From positions 94,180,046-94,244,045 of the forward strand of contig CM063507.1 in assembly GCA_032207245.1 (NCBI GenBank): a stretch of 64,000 nt of DNA, in the 5' to 3' direction. The translations under genes and the position numbers were made by a program. The notes beneath the pieces are model-generated. The model searched no databases. It was not told the origin of the DNA and saw only the letters and a list, made by a program, of their open reading frames with translations. Position 1 is the first letter of the stretch. Each line of letters opens with the position of its first letter. This stretch comes from Pardosa pseudoannulata (lineage: Eukaryota > Arthropoda > Arachnida > Araneae > Lycosidae). Shown one piece after another: positions 35,087 to 45,000 of this stretch.

Positions 35087-36500
35087 TGTGATTGAATGCT
35101 ACTAGCCTTGAAAAGATGATAACATTTATTTTCACAACATCAAAGACAAGTTACAACGCACATTAAAAACAGACAATACTGCATCTCTTAAAAATTCCGA
35201 GAGTTCAATCTTTTTTTTCCTTCAGAACGCGCCACTAAAACTTTACGAGTTGAGCAGTCACCCAGCTGCTCAAAAGCAGACGATAGAATTCACGCGACAC
35301 TCCCACCTTTTGAGTTTGCTCTCGTAGAAAAACTCAAAATTCTGTCCTGTCATTCACATATCCAGTCGTATGGGAACTCTGACCTCACGACCTAGCAGGG
35401 TTTTCTTTGTATTTAGCTCTGGTGCAGACTCCAACAACTCCTCATGATGTTCAATAGGTTGAAGTCCTGTTTCTTCTTTTACGTCTTGAGCTGCAGAATC
35501 TATATTCTCTTGTAGATTCTTAGCTGCGGGTGTCTGTACCTCAAGGGCGTACAGACGTTGTATAGGTCTCAGGAATTCACCGTTCTTAGTTCTCACTTTC
35601 ACAAGACGTACAAAACCGTCTTTACCAGGGATTATTTCTGTTATCTTTCCTAGTGGCCAATTTAGACGCTTTTGGTTGGGTACCTCGACAATCACTACTT
35701 CTCCCACATTAAATTCATGAGTATTTCTAATTTTCTTGGTTTGCTGCCTCAACTGTGCCAAATATTCCAATCTGATTCGAGTTTTGAGATCTTTTTGCAG
35801 TTTACACCTGTATATTTGCCGTTTGTGAAGATTCAAGGAAGACAGATCCAAGTGATCAAGGTCTGCAATTCCATTTACTCTATGTTCTCTGAGAAATAAA
35901 GAAGGGGTTAAGGGTTCCAAATTATTTGGTATCTTTAGGTCTTCAACAACACTTGCACATAGTCTAGAACCAATATAACAAGCCAACGGTTTCAGACGTG
36001 GAATTGTTAAGCTCTTCAAAGGCAAAACTCTAGCACGAGATTGAACGAATCTAACAAAAACTTCATGATGAATTTGTACACGCAGAAAAATACAAGTGGC
36101 ATATGTTCTGGCACTTGTATCACAAAACACGTGAAGACTGACTATTTCTTCTTCGTCATTGCCCAGTTTCATCCACCGAGGTACTTTGATTTCTGAAAGA
36201 TCCCTTATACCCTTCAGCCACTTCAAAAATCGATTGGATAGATCTTCAGGTAGGGCATCATCCCATTTAAGACCAAGAGTTCAAGATTCTTGTAGCATGA
36301 ACTTTGGAACAATTGTCACTGGAGAAGATATATCCAATGGATCAAATATGCTCTGAGCCAAAGAAAGCAGTCCCCTTTTAGTAAGAACCATTTGTTCTTC
36401 ATTCTGACAATTAATATTGCAAAGACAAAGTATCTTCTTTTAAGTTCCAGTTTAGGCCCAATAAAGGTACGGTTTGATAGTTGTCAGACTGGCTGATGTT
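35087..36500 (-). mobile_element. BEL/Pao LTR retrotransposon, internally deleted, cut by the assembly gap
   Basis: Reading from the gap leftward, the minus strand encodes the end of the reverse transcriptase region (TKRGLLSLAQSIFDPL), with an in-frame stop near 36283 and a frameshift further upstream. An uninterrupted 290-residue frame (36226-35354) follows. It begins in the RNase H-like region (VFCDTSARTYA, then TIPRLKPLAC) and passes near 35920 straight into the C-terminal region of Pao polyproteins (LRLEYLAQLR-like, then VGEVVIVE and NWPLGKITEIIPGKDGFVR). The integrase core is missing. Past the stop a purine tract (aaaaggtggga) precedes a probable 3' LTR starting tgtcgcgtg at 35299 and perhaps ending near 35087. 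The element lies antisense to cyclin H. Confidence 0.85.
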
Positions 36501-36600
36501 NNNNNNNNNNNNNNNNNNNNNNNNNNNNNNNNNNNNNNNNNNNNNNNNNNNNNNNNNNNNNNNNNNNNNNNNNNNNNNNNNNNNNNNNNNNNNNNNNNNN
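36501..36600. other. Assembly gap (100 N)
   Basis: Exactly 100 N, the usual placeholder for a gap of unknown size. It cuts the BEL/Pao element, so missing sequence may include more of it or unique DNA. Confidence 0.99.
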
Positions 36601-36802
36601 TAAAAATTTCATTTTAAAAGATAAACCAGAATTAACAAAATAATTAAAATATCCGCAGAGATTTATTTTTAATTTTACAAAGAACATTAAGAGGTTAGTA
36701 CTTTCTAATTTTTTAAATAAATTTTTGAGTTATCAAAAAATTTTTTTTAACCAAGGGGGGCTCTGCTCCCCTTGACCCCCATTAAATGTTATTAACAATA
36801 AT

Positions 36803-37094
36803 ATAAAAATTTATTAAAAATGTGATATTTTTTTTATACATATGAAAATTAAAATAAATACACACTAACTGCATCTAAATAAATAATGCTTAAATCTGCA
36901 ACCATTCAAAATTAAAAAAACACATCAAAACCTCCCTTCATTCCACACATAAAAATTTATTAAAAATGTGATATTTTTTTTATACATATGAAAATTAAAA
37001 TAAATACACACTAACTGCATCTAAATAAATAATGCTTAAATCTGCAACCATTCAAAATTAAAAAAACACATCAAAACCTCCCTTCATTCCACAC
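36803..37094. repeat. Two-copy tandem duplication, period 146
   Basis: Bases 36803-36948 and 36949-37094 are essentially identical. No coding content. Confidence 0.9.
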
Positions 37095-37146
37095 AAAAGA
37101 GTTTACAATTAAAATTCATTCCACACAAAAGAGTTTACAATTAAAA
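37083..37146. repeat. Two-copy tandem duplication, period 32
   Basis: The 32-base unit beginning ttcattccacac occurs at 37083-37114 and 37115-37146, overlapping the end of the 146-bp duplication. Confidence 0.9.
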
Positions 37147-38492
37147 TAACATGAAATATCACTTGAAATTAAAAAACATAAATACTTACTTTAGCTGTTG
37201 GATGCACTTCCATCGGGTCGATCTCTACGTTCGACCAGATGCATATCATTCTTACACACCAAACATTCATATTTATTACTGATGAGCCCCTCATTCACAC
37301 ACACAAAAATGAAACAGAAGTGCATCAAACAATATCCTCAGGGAAAAATGGCAGAAAATGAGTCTAACCAGTTTGAATGTTGCGTTAAAAGTACCATTAA
37401 CCACAGAACCAGGCGCATTATGACAACCGCAGAATTAGGTGCATTAAAACATAACGAAGAAGGTACATAAGAAGAGCAGGCTATGAAATGAACATAAGCT
37501 AAAAAATAACATGACGAGTAGAGGAGAAAGCAGTCTGGGTTACCATACTTGAAACTTTATTGCCACTTGGCATGGGGAACCCAATTCTTAAGTCAACCAA
37601 ATTACAATTACACATCCTTTATTGACTGTTCCAATTTTAATAATCATAGACACTTCCATTTCATAATAGTAGTATAATAGCAGTCAGGAATTTATATTCA
37701 TTCAACTATAAATTTCATAAATTACATCATGGGCTGCCAGTTGATCACTCCTGGGATAGAGTACAGTTATTTTGATCACATTTCCTTCATTGTATTTGGC
37801 TAACGTGGGCTCAGTGTAATAGCTAGTTGATTGTCTACAAAAAGGTAAGTGACTATACTCTGTGTAAACTCAATAGGCACTTCAAGGTCACTGATTTTTC
37901 CCCAATCACCAAATGTAATTATGGTAATGACAGTTGGGGAAAGAATACCTTTTTTCCCACTGTGTTAAGGGGTGTCATGCATCGTGTGGGGAGGTAAACT
38001 TTCTATTCCAAAATTGCACTGAATTAATTATTTTATGATTTTACAAGAATTGAAAGAGGTCTTAATGCAATAACAATATTATGTATAATTTTATTATGTA
38101 TTTATGGTCTGCTGACACATTTTTAGAAAGTGAAAATTTCTTTAGAAGGTACAGATTCCTAATGTTTTAGTAAGAATTCTAAATTAAAATAAATTTTTGT
38201 ATTTTTACAAGAACATCAATGATTTATTATAAACTTTTTATACATATTGTTAAACTTTTCTTTATGTAAATAGTTTTTATGCACAACTGAAAATTTTATA
38301 ATTAGTAATTTGCTTTGCTTATAATTAGTAATTTGTTAAGAAACTGTAGTTAAAAATTTATTTAAAAAAGCTTTAAAAACTAAATAAAAAAATATTTCCT
38401 GTTTTTTAGTTAAACGGCATTTTAAAGGCAGAAAAGGTGACACTTTTGTCGAAATCATCTAATTCTGTTACGCTCCTTTTATGTGAAATTTT

Positions 38493-38690
38493 TTAAAAAT
38501 ATTGTCGCAGTTCTGGATCGGCACAAATTCTTTTAGAAATACCACGGGAATCATCAGTTGCTTGTTGAGTTTGCGAAAACAATTCCAAAACTGTAGCAAC
38601 TGGATTGGATTCAACAAGACATTTCAAGTATCTGTATACATTAAATATCAGTATTTTGGACTGTTTTCTAACATCAAAACGAGCCATCAC
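38493..38690 (-). pseudogene. Possible transposase N-terminal fragment
   Basis: The 65-residue frame contains KILIFNVYRYLKCLVESNP and TDDSRGISKR, reminiscent of the N-terminal helix-turn-helix segment of some arthropod Tc1/mariner-related transposases (NVYxYF... GISKRT pattern). Nothing recognisable extends it. The match is from memory and weak. Confidence 0.35.
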
Positions 38691-39589
38691 AGGAAATATT
38701 ATGAAGTAAAAAATTTATATAAATATGAAGCAAAATTTAAATAAAACAATAAATTAAAAGATAAAAAATGAGAGGGTAATATCAGATAAGTACAAAATAA
38801 ATATCCACGAGAAGAAAGAAAAGCAAGAATGTATTGGAATCAAATCCTCAACTGAAGTGCTGAAAATAAGTGTGAATGCATAGGCTTCTTGGTCTCTACC
38901 ATAGTAACCGATGACTGGGAAAACGAGAAAGTATGACCTTGAAGTGCCAATAGATTTTACACGGGCTATAAATGTAGAGATTGATGAATGATGTAAACAA
39001 AATTGGAGCATAAACAAATTAGTGAAACTCCACCAGCCCCACCCTCTTGGCAGCCATCAACCAGACTCAACCACAGCTGTATCATCTGATTATTATTATT
39101 GATTTTATGCTTATATTTTAAATCTTTTAATAACCAATTTTTCCTGTACTTGATGGCTGTTTAAATTCTACTATGTGATTGTTAATAGATATAGATAACC
39201 TGCAACAATACTTCAGTATTTGGTATAATTAACTATTATGAAAAAGGGGCATTTGTATATCGTTTTTCTTACAAAAAGTGCGGTTGTCCAGTAAAGGTTG
39301 AGAACCACTGCTTCTCAGGCCTTTCTTGTCATGGTATCCAATTTACCACAGAAGTATAGATTTGGTCATACAATGAGACAAATACAGAGACATCTCTTAG
39401 CACATTTCAAAAGAGGAAAAACAATTTACACTTTAAATTAATTAATAAAATTAATTAATAAAACACAGCTTCATGTTGTGTTAATTGATTTCACAGTTTT
39501 ATACTAACTTTTATGGATTACTGCCATGGCATATGGTTTGACAATTGCTGTGCTACACCATGTGGCCAATGATATTTTTATTTAGATGC

Positions 39590-39904
39590 CAAGGCCGTAG
39601 GCAGGGGGAGGGATTTGGGGGACTGGTCCCCTCCGAAACTTTGAAAGACCCTTTTGTAGATAGACAATGTTCGACGTTTGTGTGTTTATGTGCTATCTGC
39701 CTAGCTGTTCATGAGCAAATACAAAAAAACCGCTGAGACCACAAAAGTTTTGCTAAGCCACTAGCCGGAAATACAACACTTTATTTCCGGCACTGTATTC
39801 TGCAAATACAGTGCTTTCCCTTGCATCAATTGAAATATCATTCACAAATAAAGATGTCTTTCTCCCTTGGACCCCCTCCGAAAATAATTTCTGGCTATGG
39901 GCTG
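39590..39904. mobile_element. 315-bp hAT-type MITE (GGCCGTAGCCAG-like ends)
   Basis: Left end caaggccgtaggcaggg and right end, inverted, cagcccatagccagaaa. The flanks ttagatgc (39582-39589 and 39905-39912) form an exact 8-bp duplication. A G-rich and C-rich pair (gggggactggtcccctcc) sits near the left end. Confidence 0.85.
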
Positions 39905-40234
39905 TTAGATGCTAATTAGAAGTTTCAACTCTAGTAATTCTGTATAAAGATAACTTTTTCATAAATTTAAGCAATATAATATATAAAAAAAAACCTGTGT
40001 TTATCAATTTATCAATTGCTTTTGGCTTACGTAGAATTGTGTTTATTTTGAATATTAGCCTATCTGCTACCATCATAGTACTATTGTTTTAGAGTGATTA
40101 TAACACAGATGAGTCATTTAAAATTTATTTTTCAATTTTTGAGTTTTTTTCTCATTTTAAAATTTTGTTTCATTTACTTTTTGCTATTATACATTTTCTT
40201 TTTTGTTCTATACTGCTTTTTTATTTATTTATTT

Positions 40235-41491
40235 ACTAGCATATAGCCCGTCATATGACGGGATCAGTAAAATGTTTAATTTTCCAGAATTGTAAAGAAC
40301 TCTATGAGGCAGGTAAGAAAAAAATGGTTTGTTTCTTTTTTTTGGCTGAGAATTACCTTTCAACAAAAATAATAGATTAAAATTATCACATATGTACTTA
40401 ATCTATTATTTAAGTCAAATAAAAAAGAAAATTATGTATGTAATATCTAAGTTTAGTGATAAAACGTATGGAAATAATGCAGAACACATTTAAATAATTT
40501 AAAATAAGAAATGATTTAAATGACATGGTTAAAGGAATGAAGCCTTAATGCTAGAAAAAAATTGTTACTTTTACCTATTTATTATGTGATAAATTGATAA
40601 ATTTAATTGCTTGCTCTTAAAATGGGGCTTAATATATTGGCATTAAACGCTCAAAAAGGGGACGGGGTGGATTTCGAACGGTTTAAAGAGGACAGTATTT
40701 TTCGCGGTGATACGAAGCTTATTTATACCAATTTACTTCAGAATCGGATCTATAGTTTAGGAAAAGATAAACTTGACTCTCTTTGAATTTTGCAAACCCT
40801 AACTCATCAAAAATCCAATATGAATGCCCTTATCTATTCCAGGTCCAACAGCTTCATAACTTCGAGGACAGACGGGCAGATAACTTAGGATATTATTACA
40901 TTACGAGAAGAAAGTTTAAGGATACACAACATAAAATGTTTATGTGGCCAGGGATATCCGTACAACAATACATGAATTTAATAAAATAAAAATTATAAAA
41001 AGTTGAAAAAATAGTAAAAATTTATTTTAAAAATAATAAAACAACTTTCGGAATAAGAATTTAAAAGAAAAAGCAGAAAATATTAAATTTATTAGACATT
41101 AAAAAAAAATTGGCTGCGTCGGGGATAGAATCGTCAACTCGAGAAGTACGACTATCAAGTGGGCGAACATTCTACCAAACTTACAACGCCTGCACGTTGT
41201 GAGTCAATGAGAGTATATGAAGGTTCAAGTAGAAACCGTCTAGAAATTTAAATATTACTCTCCGCCTTTGCCATCCTATCAAGAATGAATTTTGTATAAA
41301 ATAAGAGGAAGGATAAGGCTTGAAATAATAGCATTAAACGCTCAAAAAGGGGGGATGGGTGGATTTCGAACTCTTTCAATTTTGCTAATCCTAACTCATG
41401 AAAAATCCAATATGGATGCCTGTATCCATTCCAGGTACAACCGCTTCAAAATTTCGCGGACAGACAACTTAGGCTATTATTATATAGGGGA
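40235..41491. mobile_element. Interspersed repeat R3, copy 2 (longer)
   Basis: Starts actagcatatagcccgtc with a perfect 16-bp palindrome cccgtcatatgacggg (40247-40262) and ends ggctattattatatagggga. It contains two sub-units, each ending in a cagac...ttaggatatta or ttaggctatta motif (about 40870-40900 and 41460-41491). A minus-strand tRNA-Gly-like relic (ggtagaatgttcgccc, then gattctatccccgacgc) lies at about 41115-41205. No proteins. Confidence 0.75.
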
Positions 41492-41975
41492 TTTTTCAAA
41501 ACAGTTTCATTAATTTTTGCCTATTTGGTGATTTTTTGTTATCAATGGCAAAAAACATCACTAAAAAACATGTATTTCTGTTTCATGGATCCGTATTTAA
41601 GTCAACCCCCTCACTTAGGTCTTTAAAAAGCCCCAAAAATTCTCAGCTTACATACTGAAATATACAGTATGTGTAAAATGTATCAGTAAATGTAAAATGT
41701 ATGTATACACATAATTGTAAGGCATATGTTTTATGCCGTTTTACTTATGGTTAATTATATGTAACATAATTGCTTATATTTTATTTAATCTGCAAAAATT
41801 TTAAATGTGTTTGAGATTATAAACGTAATTTTCTTACTGTGTTTCTAAAATAAAATACAGATTCTCACTTATCCAAGTCATAGTCACATAAATATTTTTT
41901 TTTTTTTTTGTGTGTGTGTGTACTATTTTATATTTTTTGTTTACTATTCATTGATTCTATTTTTTTAATTCTTAG

Positions 41976-42042
41976 AAAAGTTATGATGTACCAGATATCA
42001 CGATATATGAAGAGTTTGGGTTAAACCCCAGTTCTGATGATG
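41976..42042 (+). CDS. Zinc-finger/RS gene, first visible exon
   Basis: Acceptor attcttag with a strong T tract, donor gtatgt at 42043, phase 0 in and phase 1 out. It encodes KSYDVPDITIYEEFGLNPSS. The upstream frame has stops, so it is an internal exon. Confidence 0.75.
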
Positions 42043-45000
42043 GTATGTTCATTTCTAACATATTTAAAATATTTGGTTTGTAGAATTTATTTTAACACAT
42101 ATAATTTAAAATTTGTTTTGATACATGAAGGGTGTGACATTTTTAAGTGCTACAAATTAGTGACTGATGTTGAATTATCCCTTTTTCATTTTTCTGTAAC
42201 CTAAGATCTTGTGTTTGTACGTGAAAAATATTTATTTCATTATGTATTTGTTCATTAACTTTATATCTAATTTAGAAATACAAGAAGTTCCTTTTGTGCC
42301 CATTCCCAAAATGGTTGACACTGTTGATATCACGGCTGAGAATGATGAACTAAATATAGGTAAGATTTGTTAGTTTTCTAGTCTTTTGTTTATATTAAAA
42401 TATATATGCTGCTTCATATTGTTATCATAATGATTTATATAAAAATGAAAATTCTGGAAATGTTTGTCTCTTATGCAAATCCACATACCTACAACAGTCT
42501 ATCCAATTCGATATGCTGTTATGTTATGTCATAAAACTTATTTGATTCAAATTTGAGCTGTCATTTTTTACTTAAGTGTTTAATTATGTAGCACTAGTTG
42601 TCCTGTAAAAATAGGCAAATATATTGGTGCAATATCTAAAAATTAATTAATGAAGTTAATAGTTTTTAGAAAATCCTGCAAATGCAATAAATCGTAATAA
42701 TAAAAATTTTGGATAAAATTCTTGAAAATATGGGGAAATTTATTATTTATTACTGTAGCATGAATTAAAAAAAAATAAAACTTTTATCCTAAGTAGGTAT
42801 TGTGAAGCCTTCAATATTCTCAAATGAGAGGTAACGTGAATAATGGATCACAGTCAAAGATAAAATTGAAAATTTACTTTTATTCTTGATTAAATACTAC
42901 TATTCCCAAATCATGTAGAATGAGGGTTGCCGGTAACTTCCTCACGATGATCACAGTCAAAAGAAAAACAAGAGATTTAATAATCTCTTACAAATGGGGA
43001 GGCTTTTCAGGGTACAATCAAACCCAATTTATCCCCCATTCGATATCCGAGACTCTGCCGCTCCCTAGATGAGCTGAGTTTACGAATCTCCCGAACTACA
43101 AGCTGGTGCTGGAAAAAAGGGGAAAGCCTCCCCAAGGTCAACACACCTACAAAAAAAAAAAGAATGACAAAAAGCCCTGAGTCGCAAAATTGTAGGCTTT
43201 TTATACCTGGGGGGGTTCAGTTACGGTTCTGCCAATTGTTTTTTGGGGTCATTTAAGATCCCAGTTACTTGAAAACTCCAGCTAAAGTTACAGTTTTATA
43301 TTTTAGCTGAATTCTCATTCGCTGGCTGCCCTCTCAAGGAATTTCCGAGCATTCATTAATGAGATCCATCAGAGGCGTATTCGTCTATTCAGTCCGATTG
43401 TCAAGATCCCAGACTCTGTGATGCCACTCTATTGTCCAGGTAAACAGGTGGTCTCTGGTCAGCTGTTTTGGCGCATGCTCGAACAAAGGGGAGTCTTCAC
43501 AGTATATTGATAGAAACTAAATTTTCCTCAACCTGTGATATAAATGGAATGAACAGAAAATTTAAATACAATACGGAATTTATTAAATAATAAAATATTA
43601 CAGAGTTCTCTATTTGCAAGAAACAGTATCCTATATACTTAAATGCCTAAAGAAGTAATGGTGATGACAAATTATACAGTGCACAGAAAATGTTCATTTG
43701 TCAATGTTGCTGAGGTGTAAAGACTTAGAATACCCTACTTATTGGATAAGACAAATTGTTGCTACAAGCAAAAAATTGTAATCCATTTAACATCAAAGAA
43801 ATTTAATAAATAAAAATACTAGCGTGTAATTTGAAACACTTTACAAAGCCTGTTTGTTTTGTAAAGTATTGCATGGGGTAACAAAGAACCCCTTTACTAA
43901 TTTTTCATTTCTGCACATTTTTTACCCAATCATGTTTACATCCTTCCACAGAAAACATTTTATTATGTTATGATGTGAACTTTTTTCGAATATTACATAT
44001 TTACATTTGAGTGGTTACCACTTTATCTTCAGGTCCTAAGTCTAAATAATCTAAAAAAAAATTTAAATTTTGAAATTAGTGTAACCCTTCCAGAAAACTA
44101 ATTGCCCAGACTGAACACAAAGTAACTAGTTACAATATTCTCTTATAGTAAGAGTAAAGAAGTAATGGTGATGACAAATTATACAGTGCACAGAAAATGT
44201 TCATTTGTCAATTTTGCTGAGGTGTAAAGACTTAGTTTGGTTTGGAGTGCTACGGTCTACATTTTGCAACACGAGGGCTAATGAGACCGGGACCTACTGC
44301 TTAAAGCTGATTCCGAACGGCTACGAACATCCATGCCACTGTGGGATACGAACTCCGGTTCCGAAGATCAGCACCCTAACCATTCGGCCATCGTTCGGCG
44401 TGTAAAGACTTAGAATACCCTACTTATTGGATAAGACAAATTGTTGCTACAAGCAAAAAATTGTAATCCATTTAACATCAAAGAAATTTAATAGATAAAA
44501 ATACTAGCGTGTAATTTGAAACACTTTACAAAGCCTTTTTGTTTTGTAAAGTTTTGCATGGGGTAACAAAGAACCCCTGTACTAATTTCATTTCTGTACA
44601 TTTTTTACCTAATCATGTTTACATCCTTCCACAGAAAACATTTTATTATGTTATGATGTGAACTTTTTTCGAATATTACATATTTACATTTGAGTGGTTA
44701 CCACTTTATCTTCAGGTCCTAAGTCTAAATAATCTAAAAAAAAATTTAAATTTTGAAATTAGTGTAACCCTTCCAGAAAACTAATTGCCCAGACTGAACA
44801 CAAAGTAACTAGTTACAATATTCTCTTATAGTAAGAGTACTATTTTATTTCTAATGTGTATATTATGACCTTTATCTTTTCCATTCAAATGGATGCAAAA
44901 TGACGCTCATTAATTACTAGCAAGTGTGCCCATGCTTTGCTGCAATGTACTTAATGTATTACTTTTAAACAAAGATTTTTGTTTCATGCATAACTCTCTA

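Larger units (their letters stand above)
34927..41975. other. Region between cyclin H and the zinc-finger gene
   Basis: It holds a BEL/Pao remnant (35087-36500), an assembly gap, tandem repeats (36803-37146), a transposase-like frame (38493-38690), a hAT-type MITE (39590-39904) and repeat R3 (40235-41491). No convincing 5' exon for the downstream gene is found, though the gap could hide one. The stretch 37150-38490 is AT-rich and unassigned. Confidence 0.8.

Noticed and set aside
37198..37470. 90-residue open frame after the gap
   Set aside because: No homology, poor start context and no splice signals; considered as a missing 5' exon of the zinc-finger gene but no donor fits.
37801..37849. 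Strong donor match gtaagt at 37844 as end of a hidden 5' exon
   Set aside because: The phase-0 frame before it has a stop within about 12 codons and no ATG, so it cannot supply the start of the zinc-finger gene; a purely non-coding exon cannot be excluded.
44205..44405. 66-residue open frame
   Set aside because: It covers the inverted SINE-A copy and has no protein character.
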